Source: Pseudevernia furfuracea (lineage: Eukaryota; Ascomycota; Lecanoromycetes; Lecanorales; Parmeliaceae). Taken from it: a stretch of 64,000 bases of DNA. Below are positions 1-10,834 of the stretch, piece by piece (position 1 is the first letter of the stretch; each line of letters starts with the position of its first letter). The notes beneath the pieces were generated by a model. The model made no database searches. It had not been told where the DNA came from and saw nothing but the letters and a program-made list of their open reading frames with translations. The position numbers and the translations under genes are program-made. The stretch lies in NCBI GenBank assembly GCA_022315425.1, contig JAIUPT010000020.1, forward strand, positions 1,116,001 to 1,180,000, in the 5' to 3' direction.

Positions 1-984
1 GGTGAGGGCATGTTATGGCGGAACAAGGTGAGTGCGTACGCTGGAAAGAAGATGAAAGGGAGTGTGAAGGAAACATGGGTCAGAGGGCAGAAAGTGTATG
101 AGAGAGGGAGAGGGTTCGTAGAGAGAAAGCCTAGAGGTAGGCTTTTATTGGAGAGAAGAGTCAAGGCTTAGGCTGCAGCGAGTCATATTTGATTCAGGAC
201 TCCGAATCAATGGCTGGAGGTTCCGGGAAGTTTGAGGATTATCACTGCATCGGGACCATGAATCCCAATTTCTGAATCTAAGCATCTACGAACTTCTGAG
301 CCCAGACAGTGAAAATTGCGAGACAGCAAGAACCTAGGCAGAAAGAAATATCTATTGAGAAGTTTGGCAACAATCTAAGTATCAGGAAGAGAGACCATTT
401 CACAGCGAACCAGGAGTCTGAAGACCAAGGTCAGTTAACAGTATTCCAACCAAATTGATGAAAAGTATGACAAACTCCGGCCCTCAAAGGCGAAAAAGGC
501 GAAGAAGAGTGGTGAAAGCGACGCAACATCTGAGCATTCATAGAGAGTCGGGAAGACATGACCGGTGTATTCTTGACTTGATGCTTGTAAGGTAGAAGAG
601 AAGAAACTGGTGTGGATGCGAGGCGGAAGATGATCAACATGCGTGTGTTTGAGATAAGGTACCCATGTGTCAAATTTTTGCATGCTTTTGAATGACTGTG
701 ACGATAAGCGTCAGATCTAAACAGCCTCTTTCCGCCATCTACTGAGGCCGAAAAGACCAGATGCTAGACCACGCTGCAAGCCTGCAACATCATAACCGAA
801 CCATTCCGCGCAAAGCGGTCCGCACACTTGTCCTAGCATAGCAGGGTTTGGACCACGGTTGTTCGTTCATGCGGAATCTCTGCACCGACCTCTCTGGCTC
901 TTGATCTGGATTTCTTTTCGGTAATCGGAGTATCGATCGCTTTCCGGCCTTAAGTGACTTGGACAGAAGATTATTCGATGACGC
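1..984. other. No gene recognised
   Basis: Only short, low-quality open frames occur here, and none resembles a known family. The stretch lies downstream of the minus-strand gene at 985-1908, so it probably contains that gene's 3' flank. I see no repeat or RNA gene. Confidence 0.5.
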
Positions 985-1908
985 TTAGGGAGGCACTTCC
1001 GGTGCCTCATCACGCTGGGAACTAGCCTGATGTTGTTCACGAACTGTCTTCAAGAATCTGTTGAGGTACGTCTTTGCTGCGTAGTCCTGTGCCCAAGGGC
1101 TTTTGAGATTTGGATCGCGGACCTGGTGAAAATGCACTGTCGATGCTTCTGCTGCCAAGAAAACCGAACACTTCACTGTCTCTGGCAGTCTGGCCAATGC
1201 TGTCAGACAGTCTCGCTTCTCTTTGAAATGTCCAAACTCAATCACATCATGCCACAACAGCTTTAGTGATAACAAGTTCGGCGCCTGGAGTAATGTTTCG
1301 CAGATGAAGTTCAGTAGCTTTCGATTTATCTCAAGACGGATACTGTCTTCCGGTGTCCAGGCGGATAGATCATCGGATGGATCCTCGGATGGATGGAACC
1401 CAGCGGTGAGATGGAACATAACACCCACGGTGATATTTTGGATCAGATGAAACTCTGGTCGAGAGCGGAATGCTTGCAAAGATGCATTACTAGCAATTTC
1501 TGGTTCTGGTTTGCCTGACAACGAATTGAAACTGATATGCCATGTGGTATCACTATAGAGAACGTCTCGTGCTTCGGAGTGGAGTTGACGGTTGACTGTA
1601 AGGATTTGGGTGCGGCATTGCGTGAGGCAATATATGTTGCAATTCTTGTCTGTTTCGAGAAGACGGTATGAAGAGCGGTATTTATTTCGAGTGGAGATGA
1701 AGTAGAGACGATAGATTTGTTGTCTTATTTCAAGGGGTAGAGAAAGGAAACGGAAGTTGCCGGCTTCTGATTGTACAAATACAGTTGAGGATATTCCGTG
1801 TTGAGATTTGGCAGTAGAATTCCTGGCCGTGAAGGCACTCACAGAATGAGACTCTGTAACTGAAGGAACTGCAGGCTCAAATCCTGGCTGAGAGAATTTC
1901 GTTTCCAT
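985..1908 (-). CDS. 2EXR/F-box-like protein of unknown function
   Basis: Single-exon gene for 307 residues with an ATG start at 1908. From about residue 52 the segment FRFLSLPLEIRQQIYRLYF matches the start of the fungal 2EXR-type domain (phenylalanine/leucine-rich, LPxEIRxxIY). It is followed by ILTVNRQLHSEARDVLYSD, the typical V-N-R-Q-H-E-A-LY segment of the same domain. The rest is not recognised. Members of this family are abundant in Pezizomycotina and mostly uncharacterised; an adaptor role like that of F-box proteins is often suggested but not shown here. A second member of the same broad family lies at 60176-61201. The divergent neighbour is the Reb1-like gene starting at 2151, 242 bp away. 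Confidence 0.75.
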   Translation of the reverse strand: METKFSQPGFEPAVPSVTESHSVSAFTARNSTAKSQHGISSTVFVQSEAGNFRFLSLPLEIRQQIYRLYFISTRNKYRSSYRLLETDKNCNIYCLTQCRTQILTVNRQLHSEARDVLYSDTTWHISFNSLSGKPEPEIASNASLQAFRSRPEFHLIQNITVGVMFHLTAGFHPSEDPSDDLSAWTPEDSIRLEINRKLLNFICETLLQAPNLLSLKLLWHDVIEFGHFKEKRDCLTALARLPETVKCSVFLAAEASTVHFHQVRDPNLKSPWAQDYAAKTYLNRFLKTVREQHQASSQRDEAPEVPP

Positions 1909-2150
1909 GATGTCTTGTTTGCAGAAGTTAGCTTTTCAAAGACTTCTGCGTCGCCGTGTAAACTCACTTGTATATAAACTCACTTATATATTTACCGTGT
2001 CCGGTAATAAGCATTAATCCCGTCCCGAAGTTCTGCCGGTAGTGTCTCGCTAATACCTCTTCTCTTCTGTTGAAAATCTCTTCACTTTGACTACCCGGAT
2101 CATTCCTGGAACCCTCCAACACTGTAAACATGTAAACATCAGAAGGAGAC

Positions 2151-4970
2151 ATGGTCAGCTCAAGGGCTTCGCGATCCCGCGCTGATATGGGTCAGCAGTC
2201 ATCTCAGCCTCAACTTTCAACAGCAGAAGCGTCTGCCATGGGGTATCAAGCAAAGAGCAAGGACAAGGGGGCCAAATCGAAGAAGATTGAGAGAAAGAGC
2301 GCTGAGATGGAGAGACCCATTGACCAAGAAGAAGAGAGCGCACTAGCTCTAATGCATATGAGGGAGGCTCGGATTCATGATCGCGTGGCTCCGTATTACG
2401 AGGATAAACTCGCAGCTTCAGCGCAACTCATGGCCGAGAGTTCCCCAATGCGCCCTTCTACGGATCCCTACTTTGGTGACACAGAGCCTATACGGAAGTC
2501 CAAGAGTTGCAAGACGAATAATCAGAGTGACATGAAGAAGCGAGGTCGAATTGATATATACGAATTCACTGGCAGTGAGGAGCGCTCCAATGAAGCGAAG
2601 CAGTACCCAGACCTCCCATCCATGCCCCCAGGACAGATTGATCGCTCGTCACCATCACCACACCGCCCGAATATATCTCAGGCAAACGCTCTTGATGACA
2701 TCCCTACTGACGACGAGGATGTCGCCGCATATGAGGAATACGCAAAGGACACCGCAAACGCTGATCTGCCTGGCATCCCAGATGATGATATATTCAGCTT
2801 CTCGCAACAACCATCAAATCTTTATGACCAAGGAGAAGACGGGCGAAGCCTGCAATCAGCCTATCAATTACCTACAAATTTGTATACCTTGCCTCAGGAC
2901 GCTGAGAAGCAAAAGAAGAAAAAGCGCAAGAGGCGCACGGACGATGGGGGGGATAACCAGCACATTTTTGCGCACGAACAAGGTCAGCATATCTCACAAT
3001 TTGGTTTCGAAACAGTCGATGACTTCCCTGAAATCGACATGAGCTCAGCTGACTTGTTTCACAAAGATGAAGGCGAGAATATGCCCATTGATCCCGAATT
3101 ACACAGCATGAATGCTCTTCCATCTTCGGCCGACTTGAGCACCTTGAACCATGAAGACCTCAATATCTTACAGAAGGATGGGAGAGGTTCTGGCCGGCAT
3201 GGCTCTTCGCAACCGCGCAAACGTAGACGACTGGAAGAATTGCAAGGCGCTAACACCAACGATCTACCATACATGAGTCCTTATGCATTCCAACATGACC
3301 AAGAAAACCTCCAAGACCAGGTGTTGCCTGGATTCGAAGATATCCAAAGACAGACATCACCCGGTTTCGACTCACCTTTCCTGGACAACGCTGCTGATGG
3401 AGATTCTGATTTCTCGGGTGATGAAGTGCCGGCCAAGAAGAGCGCTCGGCGCAAGAAAAAGGGCGAAACGAAGAAAGCCAGATCCAAGAAGGAGCGTGAA
3501 GGTAGCCAAAAAGGTGACGAGGTTAAGCGCCCAATGAAAGACAAGGCTGAGACCGGAGGCGCCTTTTCAGCTGCGGAGGGCTTACAATTAGATGCCTTTC
3601 GAGACAATCATTGCGAAGCCAACGACATGACCAATTGGCAATTCAATAACTTGATTCAAACTCAAATGCGAGGGAACGCTCAAGTCACAGCACTCTTCAA
3701 CGAGATCCATGAGATCCTGCCTTATCGTCCACGGATGTCCGTTCAGAAATTCTGTAGACGTCGATTCCATAACTTCTCACGCGGGACGTGGAGTGCCGAA
3801 GAAGATGAGATGCTGAAGCAAGCGGTTGCAGAGAAAGGTAAAGCATGGAAGGAGATTGGCGATTTGCTGGGCCGAATGCCCGAAGACTGCCGGGATCGAT
3901 GGCGAAATTATCTCGTCAACGCGGAACACCGCAACCGAGAGCAATGGACGGATGCGGAGGTTGTAAACCTGTGCTCAGCAATACTTGAATGTATGCAGCT
4001 TATGAAAGAGGACCGGATGCGCGCCAGAGAGGAGGGTGAAGATGTGCCTGAGGGTGGAACTGAATCGGATCAGGAAGTTGAAGACATGAAACACATCAAC
4101 TGGCAGTCTATCAGTGACCGTATGGGCGAACATGGTGGGGGGAGATCGCGGTTACAGTGCAGCTTCAAGTGGAGTCAGCTAAAGAAGCGGGAGCAAGCAG
4201 ACTACCTGAACGCCATCAGAGAATCACGAGGGATCGAAAAGAAGAAGTCTACGCCAGGAAAGAATCCTTGGAGGATGAAATTGGCTTCCAAGAAAGTTGC
4301 TAACATGAAGCCTGGGGATATACACGCTTTCTTGCAGGCAGTGCTAGATACTGGCGTTCCTGAAGAGGGAAATATTCCATGGAAGTCTCTTGGAGACGAC
4401 GATTTCCGATCCACATGGACTTCCACTGACAAGAAAGCTGCGTGGTCAGGATTGAAGGAAGCAATACAGGGATCTGAGTCAATGGATTATCGCAGTGTAG
4501 CGAACGAACTGCTTTCCCGGGTAATGGACGCAGGCGCAGATGCACTCGAAGAAAGATGGAACCCCGAACTACATGGAGATGTGAGCGCGAAGAAGACTAG
4601 AAAGAAGGGGAAACCTCGCAAGGGAAAGGATAAGGGGAAGGGAAGGCAAGAGATTGACCCAACCAATCGCTATTCGCAGAGGAGCAACGAAATTATCTAT
4701 GACAGCGATGACGTGGATGGAGACGCTGAAGACCCGACCAGGCTGGGTGAATTCGAGCCACAGGGGTACAATCGTTACAACGCTCTTCCAAGGGCTGATG
4801 GTATGGGTTGGGGGGTGAACGCGAGCAATAGGCCCGGATCAAGGGCTGCTGACGACCAGGACGATATCTTCAACCATGCAAGGAACGCAAATGGGAATCT
4901 AGCAATGGCAGATGGAGATGTGAGCCCGGAACTCGCAGGCCGAGTGCAAATGCTCAACGCTTATCCCTAA
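2151..4970 (+). CDS. Reb1/TTF-I-like Myb DNA-binding factor
   Basis: Single-exon gene, 939 residues. The first half is acidic and low-complexity with several Lys/Arg clusters that look like nuclear localisation signals. A conserved block from about residue 495 leads into a first Myb/SANT repeat (RGTWSAEEDEMLKQAV, about residues 543-590, ending CRDRWRNYL). A second, longer repeat follows, from EQWTDAEV to about residue 690. This order, with a pre-Myb helical region (MSVQKFCRRRFHNF) directly before the first repeat, is that of Reb1, the fission-yeast/Neurospora Rtf1 and mammalian TTF-I. Those proteins bind rDNA terminators and some Pol II promoters, arresting Pol I or the replication fork. Assignment to this family is firm; the exact orthologue (Reb1 or Nsi1/Rtf1) is not settled. 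An alternative in-frame ATG 12 codons downstream would shorten the N-terminus slightly. Confidence 0.85.
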   Translation: MVSSRASRSRADMGQQSSQPQLSTAEASAMGYQAKSKDKGAKSKKIERKSAEMERPIDQEEESALALMHMREARIHDRVAPYYEDKLAASAQLMAESSPMRPSTDPYFGDTEPIRKSKSCKTNNQSDMKKRGRIDIYEFTGSEERSNEAKQYPDLPSMPPGQIDRSSPSPHRPNISQANALDDIPTDDEDVAAYEEYAKDTANADLPGIPDDDIFSFSQQPSNLYDQGEDGRSLQSAYQLPTNLYTLPQDAEKQKKKKRKRRTDDGGDNQHIFAHEQGQHISQFGFETVDDFPEIDMSSADLFHKDEGENMPIDPELHSMNALPSSADLSTLNHEDLNILQKDGRGSGRHGSSQPRKRRRLEELQGANTNDLPYMSPYAFQHDQENLQDQVLPGFEDIQRQTSPGFDSPFLDNAADGDSDFSGDEVPAKKSARRKKKGETKKARSKKEREGSQKGDEVKRPMKDKAETGGAFSAAEGLQLDAFRDNHCEANDMTNWQFNNLIQTQMRGNAQVTALFNEIHEILPYRPRMSVQKFCRRRFHNFSRGTWSAEEDEMLKQAVAEKGKAWKEIGDLLGRMPEDCRDRWRNYLVNAEHRNREQWTDAEVVNLCSAILECMQLMKEDRMRAREEGEDVPEGGTESDQEVEDMKHINWQSISDRMGEHGGGRSRLQCSFKWSQLKKREQADYLNAIRESRGIEKKKSTPGKNPWRMKLASKKVANMKPGDIHAFLQAVLDTGVPEEGNIPWKSLGDDDFRSTWTSTDKKAAWSGLKEAIQGSESMDYRSVANELLSRVMDAGADALEERWNPELHGDVSAKKTRKKGKPRKGKDKGKGRQEIDPTNRYSQRSNEIIYDSDDVDGDAEDPTRLGEFEPQGYNRYNALPRADGMGWGVNASNRPGSRAADDQDDIFNHARNANGNLAMADGDVSPELAGRVQMLNAYP

Positions 4971-5344
4971 GGCTTTTTCGAAAGCGGAGAAACAGCTGCG
5001 TTGATTCTTGCCAGGACATGCACCAGGTATTAGTCAGCATGCCAGCATATGTATCTAATCAGCTTGAATGCCAAAGAAAGAGACTCAATAGCCGAGACAT
5101 GTTCCCATTCAGCACTCGCACTGTATGTAATGCTCCGCAGGGCAACGATTAGACATTCCGAGCAGTCTCAAGGTTCTTTGTAAGGTCTCGGTAGGGGTAT
5201 CTTTCCAGCCAATCATGCACGCATGAATGCCTCGCCATCGCATCATTATCGCACTCGTAGTGGGGTATCATCCTCGAGGCACACCCAGCCCACGCCGTCC
5301 GCAAGCGCCCCCCCCCCCCCCCCACCATGACACCGCTCGCTCAA
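4971..5344. other. Convergent 3' flank with poly-C run
   Basis: This gap lies between the 3' ends of two convergent genes. A poly-C run of about 15 bases sits at 5309-5323 on the plus strand, just past the stop of the minus-strand gene, so that transcript may carry a G run in its 3' UTR. No coding sequence is supported. Confidence 0.5.
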
Positions 5345-5749
5345 TTAATTGGAGAACTTGGCCGGCATCTTCTTCCTAATCGCACACACACACACCTGAG
5401 TGTCAGCACGGCCAATTACACATATATATATAACAAAAGCCCGCCCCGCCCCCGCCCCGCCCCACTCAACCCCCCCCCCCTTGTTTTTGTGCAAGATGAC
5501 CATTTCGGTCCCCGTTCGTCGGGGAAGTTTGGGTAGAGAGGACTTGACTCACCCGGTGACCTTCTCGATCATCTTCCGGATGAAATCCGTAATCTTCTCG
5601 TTCATGGCGCGGTTCTTGTTCGGGTCCGCGAAGCGCTGGCCGCCGAACTTCTTCTCGACGGCGTCGAGGCCCTTGTCCAGGTAGTCGCGGTCGCCCGCGG
5701 CGCCGGCGCCGGCGTTGGGTGCGGGTGCGGGTGCGGGTGCGGAGTCCAT
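5345..5749 (-). CDS. 75-aa conserved small fungal protein
   Basis: Two exons: 5553-5749 and 5345-5375, with a 177-bp intron (5376-5552). Exon 1 ends in phase 2 inside a Gly codon before GTGAGT. Splicing to the AG before 5375 adds KKMPAKFSN and a stop, a C-terminus I associate with this small fungal family. The N-terminus is an Ala-Pro repeat encoded by a GGTGCG-type microsatellite. The body (DYLDKGLDAVEKKFGGQ, then NEKITDFIRKMIEKVTG) is predicted helical and amphipathic. No enzyme motif or signal peptide is visible and the function is unknown. The intron is very G-rich on the transcribed sense strand (see finding). Without splicing the frame stops after VTG. Confidence 0.75.
5441..5480 (-). 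repeat. G-quadruplex-like tract inside an intron
   Basis: On the plus strand this is a run of CCCC blocks separated by single G bases (5441-5463), followed by a run of about 12 C (5469-5480). The gene is on the minus strand, so its pre-mRNA carries five runs of three to five G with one-base loops and then a poly-G run. This is an ideal quadruplex pattern lying wholly inside the intron 5376-5552. Confidence 0.7.
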
Positions 5750-6415
5750 GGTTTTGAGGGATCGAGGACTCGAAAGTTGATAAACGATGTATGTTTTGGT
5801 TACGATGGAGTCTTCCGCTGATGGGGTTTAACCAGTGGGTTTTTTTTGAGGTAGTCGGGCTTGTGTGAAGTAATAAAAGGGATGGGTGAGGCAGGATGCG
5901 GTTATTATTATGTAGTGGTGCTTTGTCTCGAGATTCGACATTTCAATAATAATCAAGTCAATCAAAAGCTAAGCCATCAATCATCATATGAGTCATGACG
6001 CTTTCGTACATATTACATATCAGAAGCCCCTTGCCCCATCCTAATCTTTTTCTACACTGCCCATCGGCCTTTTGGGTATACATCGATCGATGGGCGAAAT
6101 CAACAAGATAAAGAAAAGTCAGTTGTCAATGAAAAAGAGTCAAAAGACCAACGGGCTTTGGACCCTGACTTGGACCCTGACTTGACCCTGATTCTGATAA
6201 AGTACCTAAGTACTTTAAGTTAAAGAAACATGGGTCGGAAATCCCTCCGCCGCGCAACTCGGGCCGGCTTTGCACCGGCGATTATCGCGCTACGCTCCAT
6301 TCTCTCAAGTCTCAAAACTCTCAAACTGCGTCGAAACCAGAGCTTGCCGGCAAATCACAATCCAGAGCCAGTTTCTCGCCGTCGAAACAAAAAGCTTCTG
6401 CTGCACCTGCCCAAC
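5750..6415. other. Divergent promoter region
   Basis: This 666-bp gap separates the start of the 75-aa protein (-) from the chosen start of RPN12 (+). It has A/T-rich patches and a short direct repeat (GGACCCTGACTT, about 6170-6185). An in-frame ATG at 6230 would extend Rpn12 by 62 basic residues with no family support, so that part is treated as 5' UTR. Confidence 0.45.
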
Positions 6416-7354
6416 ATGTCCACCGCCGACCTCAACACCACGCTCGCGCAGCTGCAGTCGACGCCGTCCCCCTCGCCCCAGAAGATCGCCTCCCTCCTCT
6501 CGACCGCCAAGCGGCAACTCCTGAACCTCGACGCCCTCCTGCCCAGCCCCGGCGCCTCCCCCCAGCTGCTGGGGCTCGCCCGGGCCACGCTCGAGACGGG
6601 CGCGCTGCTCTCCATCCGCCGCCAGGACCCGGACGCCTTCACGCGCTACTTCCAGCAGCTGCAGCCCTTCTACGAGCTGCCGCCGTCCTCCTTCCGGCCC
6701 GCGGGCGACGGCCAGCGGAGCAAAGTGACCGGGCTGTACCTCCTGCTCCTGCTGACCAAAGGGGACTACGCGGGCTTCCACACCGTGCTGGAAGGGCTGG
6801 AGGTGGTGGACACGGGGGGGAGCCCCGGCGCGGGGCTGGAGGAGGACCGGTTCATCGGGTACCCGGTCAAGCTGGAGCGGTGGCTGATGGAGGGGAGCTA
6901 CGACCGCGTGTGGGGGGCGACGAAGAGGGAGGGGGTGCCGGGGGAGGAGTTCGGCGTCTTCAGCGAGGTAGGCGGGGGGCTCTTCTTCCGCTCCAGTTGC
7001 CCTTCCCCCCCGCGCTCTCGGTCGGGGAAATATATTGCAACGTTGGCTGACGGCGGTCTGCTCTTTCTTTCTTAGGTCCTCGTCGGCACCATCCGCGCGG
7101 AAATCGCGTCGTGCTCGGAGAAAGCGTACCCGTCGCTCCCCATCGCCAACGCGAAGAACCTGCTGTTCCTGGAGAGCGAGGGCGGCGTGGTGGAGTTCGC
7201 GCGGGGCCGGGGCTGGGCGGTGAGGGATGGCCGGATCTACTTCCCGTTGCAGCAAGGGGAGGGCGTGCGGAACGAGAAGGAGATTTTGGTCGCGAGCGGA
7301 CAGGTCATTGAGAACGCCATCGGATACGCGAGGGAGCTGGAGACGATCGTTTAG
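6416..7354 (+). CDS. RPN12: 26S proteasome regulatory subunit Rpn12
   Basis: Two exons, 6416-6967 and 7076-7354, with an intron at 6968-7075 (GTAGGC..TTAG); 276 residues, close to yeast Rpn12 (274). Rpn12 (PSMD8) is a PCI-domain subunit of the 19S lid that is added last during lid assembly. The N-terminal helical repeats end in FIGYPVKLERWLMEGSYDRV, a conserved Rpn12 segment. The second exon carries IRAEIASCSEKAYPSLPIA and the winged-helix end of the PCI domain (VRDGRIYFP). The start was chosen at MSTADL because homologues begin there; an in-frame ATG lies at 6230. The first exon is strikingly GC-rich, which also creates long antisense open frames. Confidence 0.93.
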
Positions 7355-7747
7355 ACCGCCTGGGAAATCAGAAGCATCAAGCCTAGCGTTGGCATTTCGT
7401 CCGATATTGAACCTCCCATGAGACCTACACCCTTGTGGCTGCAGCCACGAGACACATGTTCAAAAAGATGTTTATTTGAACGAGGTTCCGTATCTGCATC
7501 TCTTCGTTATCTACTGGCTTGTGTCTGCTCCTCTTTCCGCGAGGAGGGCGATTGCAAAAGTTTGCACCTGAACCACACGGCTAAGAAACGGGATACATAG
7601 TGACAGCTTTTCTGCAAAGTAGAAAGCAACATGCTGTGAATGGGGTATCCGCAGCTTGAGCAATGACGCTCAAATCCTCACACAAAAGCTGCAATCGCTG
7701 TAACCTGTACACCACCCACCACCTTCATCCGGCTTCTCCCCATCTCC
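7355..7747. other. Convergent 3' flank
   Basis: This is the gap between the RPN12 stop and the stop of the minus-strand DUF1917 gene. I see nothing beyond probable 3' UTRs. Confidence 0.4.
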
Positions 7748-8736
7748 TCAAGCTTTTCCCTTGCCCCCAGCCAACACGTCTTTCGAAGAGAACAGACTCG
7801 CCTTCAGCCCCCAGTCGTTCCTGCTTTCAATCCCAAGGTGCGTGAAAGCGTCCGCCTTGTAGTATATACCCTTCTCCTCGCCCATTGGCCCCTTACCATT
7901 CACCAATCCCATCTCAACCAATCTCCCAACCACCCTCTTCACATCCTCCTTGTCCGAAAAATCTTCCGTGTATATGCAGATCAGCCTCGGCGTCACATTC
8001 CCCGACCCGTCATCCGTAGCGACCTTGGCCGCGTGCCCGAGCTCTCCAGCCGCGGTCGCCGTGGCTACGAGAGACCAGGACCGGTTGACGTCGTCTGCCA
8101 TCGGGAAGAGCATCCATTTCCCAGACGTGCAGCCCTTTTCCTTCGCAGCACCGTACAGGTCCGCCTCCAACCGCTTGCGTAGGGGGGTCAATTTGCGGCC
8201 GATGGTGCCCTTCGCTTTGCCGGCCATTGAGGCCTCGATGCCAGATCTTGTGCCTTGGAATCTTTCCAGGATTTTTCGACCTCGTTCCACGAATCCTGCT
8301 CGGTCTTCATCGGTGGGGCGTGATTTGGAGCGCGGGTTTGCTATGTAGATCCAATAGCCGTGTTTGTCGACGTGTGTGGTCAGAGGAGGTAGGCGTGACA
8401 GGAAGGAGGCAACAGTCTCCGATAGCTGGCGGCCGGCGGAGGCGCCCTCATACATGTTGTAGAGCTTCGGCGCAGGATCAGAATTCAAGGCTTGAGCCAT
8501 TGCGGTGGCGGCGATGACGGAGATTTCGCTGTCATGAGTGGACCAGTAACGAGAGGTATCAAAGGTTGCTGCACGGTCTTCGAGCTCGGTGCGGAGGCGT
8601 TGGTCCCCTAGCTTTGTCTTAATGGAAGGATCGATCAAGATCTTGACCAGGGAAGGAACAGACCATAGAAATTTGAATCGTCCGAGAGGAAACCATCGCC
8701 CAGGTCCTCCTCACTTTCATCCCCCGTTACAGACAT
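7748..8736 (-). CDS. DUF1917 (Bles03/C11orf68-like) protein
   Basis: Two exons, 8664-8736 and 7748-8607, with a 56-bp intron at 8608-8663; 310 residues. Exon 1 starts MSVTGDESEEDLGDG and ends SNFYG. Splicing joins this to DQRLRTELEDRAATFD, giving the acidic FYGD-type opening expected of the fungal members. The donor is GTCTGT, weaker than usual, and the acceptor is CTAG. Without this join the second exon has no ATG near its start. The domain, including RYWSTHD and KWMLFPMADDVNRSWSLVA, matches DUF1917, whose fold resembles eIF4E. The cellular role is not known. It is divergent from DPH7, with 168 bp between the two starts, so they probably share a promoter. Confidence 0.82.
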
Positions 8737-8904
8737 CTTTCCAGCAAGTCTTCAATTACATGGTGATAGAGCGATTCTCATATATCTTCAAAGAGCGTAT
8801 ATCTTTAACTTTTGTATCGACTCGAGGCTCAAGGCTCAAGGCTCGGCTATATTTTACCGCCGCTAGTTTACCGCAGCCCTAACAAAACTGTTACTTTGGT
8901 CGCC

Positions 8905-10406
8905 ATGTTACCCTTCGATGCGGGATGCCACTCCTCCTTCTCGGTGATGGATGGCAGTGATGTAGCGGATGGTGTCCCGTCTATTCCGTCTACTCACAGC
9001 CTCATATTAGAATTACCTCCGAGTTGTATAGAGTTTTCACCTTTGCATCCGGACTGTTTTGTGGTTGGCACGTACCACTTGGAGCCCGAATCAGGGGCCA
9101 GCCATACAACATCTGTGCAACAGGCCGATGACCAAATTAGTAGACCAGCTCAAGATCGCAGAGGTAGTTTGATGCTGTTTGATTTGAAAGACGAAACTCT
9201 GTAAGTGGAACGCGACAAAAGTTCGGGGGAACAACCCCCAAGTTTGCGCCTATCAATGATGTGTGCGAGCAGGGTTTGGCTCAATATCATGGCTCAAGTT
9301 CCCTGGAAATGGCAGGCTGATCTTGGAAATAGAACACTCCGCCACACTGTGCACACTCCTTATGCGGTTCTTGACCTTCATTTCACGCGATACAAGAGAG
9401 GAGTATTCGCAATTGCCACGAGCAAAGGGGCGGTTTGCCTATGGACCGTGAACACCAATGGGGCCGGCCCCTTAGAATGTCTCAACTCCTATCAAATCTT
9501 TCCTGACTCTTCACTTACATTGTCTCTCGCCTGGAACCGCATACTGTCTCAATCGGACGCAATAGCGGCATCTTCATCCGATGGTCGAATTGCAATATTC
9601 GATACGAAGTACCAGCCTCCCATGACTTATAGAAAGACCGAGGCACATTCCCTCGAAGCATGGACACTCGCATGGACGTTCAAAGGAGAAGAATTTGACT
9701 TACGTCCAGAACTGTATTCAGGAGGGGATGATTCCGTGCTATGTAGGCACGGTCTAAGAATTCGCCCGGTCAGCGGGAGCCTTGGTGACGGTAACATACC
9801 CTCTCATGGTTACGAATTCCAGACGCCGGTGTGTGATACGAAGACCCATACAGCAGGAGTGACGGCGATATTGCCATTGCGACCTATCTTCCATGGGGAA
9901 CAAGTCCTTTTGACTGGCAGCTATGACGAATATGTTCGGGTCCTGTTTCCTCTTGAAGGACGTACCAGGCCAAAGATTCTGGCGGAGAAGAGACTCGGAG
10001 GAGGGGTTTGGAGGCTGAAAACCCTCCATTGCGAAGCGCCAGACTATAATTCGAGTACGGGTACGTAAATATCTGGGCAGACCCTTAGTTCATACCAGAT
10101 ATCCTAGAAACCCTGTCCTCGGAACAGGGTCTTTTCCCCCGAATAGATGGCGCTGACTCCGAATCTCTTCTAGGCCCAACATATATGATACTGGCTAGTT
10201 GCATGCATGCTGGTGCAAAGATCCTTGAGGTTCGACGAGGAAAGGGTGGAAATTGGCTCATCAATGTCCTAGCAAAGTGTGTGGAGCATGAAAGTATGAA
10301 TTATGCCAGCGATGGTCGCCGCAGGTATAGTGGAGAGGGAATGCTGGGTTTCAGAGTCATTTCCACAAGCTTCTATGACAGGAAGCTCTGTGTGTGGGAG
10401 GCTTGA
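8905..10406 (+). CDS. DPH7: WD40 protein, diphthamide synthesis Dph7/Rrt2
   Basis: Three exons, 8905-9200, 9273-10060 and 10174-10406, with introns of 72 and 113 bp; 438 residues. Dph7 is the methylesterase that demethylates diphthine methyl ester on elongation factor 2, late in diphthamide synthesis. LELPPSCIEFSPLHPDCFVVGTY near the N-terminus is a Dph7 hallmark. A run of WD-type repeats follows (AVLDLHFTRYKRGVFAIATS; EAWTLAWTF; VLLTGSYDEYVRV). The last exon carries SCMHAGAKILEV and ISTSFYDRKLCVWEA, the closing blade. Both splice joins keep the frame and restore family motifs. Confidence 0.9.
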
Positions 10407-10834
10407 ATCTGCGGACCAAGAAAGTGACATTAGCTATCAATTCAGATGCTCGCGTATAGAACCGCGTAAATGTCCACAAGAGTGTTGAAGATCCGGACAG
10501 AGCAGCTGCTCAGTGTTTCTCAGTGATCGCTAGCTATAAGTCTGTCAACTTCTAGTCTTTGTATTGCTCAGTTGACAACGTCTGTTGGCGCTTTTGCCCT
10601 TTCGGATTGTTATGGCCAAAAATCCGATGACTGCAAATTCGTTGCGGTAATCAGCTCCCAAGGTGCTGCATTTTGCCTGCAAACGGCCAAAGTCAGGCTT
10701 CATAGTCAGTACCGCTACAGCACATTCATATTTCTCTCTCACTCGAACCTACTCAGAGCCGATGTCCTAGGGACCAACGCCGATCTCATGAGCTCTGCTC
10801 AAATCGCGATAACTTTTCTGCGAAACGGCTCTGC
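10407..10834. other. Convergent 3' flank
   Basis: This is the gap between the DPH7 stop and the RMI1 stop. I could not support any of the open frames that cross it. Confidence 0.4.

Noticed and set aside
435..683. 82-codon minus-strand frame near the window start
   Set aside because: It has low-complexity Ser/Phe composition, no homology that I recognise and competing overlapping frames.
6230..6415. 62-residue N-terminal extension of Rpn12
   Set aside because: The family starts at MSTADL; the extension is basic and unlike any Rpn12 leader, so it is kept as 5' UTR.
6305..7255. 316-codon open frame on the minus strand
   Set aside because: It is antisense to RPN12 and arises from that exon's extreme GC content; the composition is Arg/Gly/Glu-rich and matches no family.
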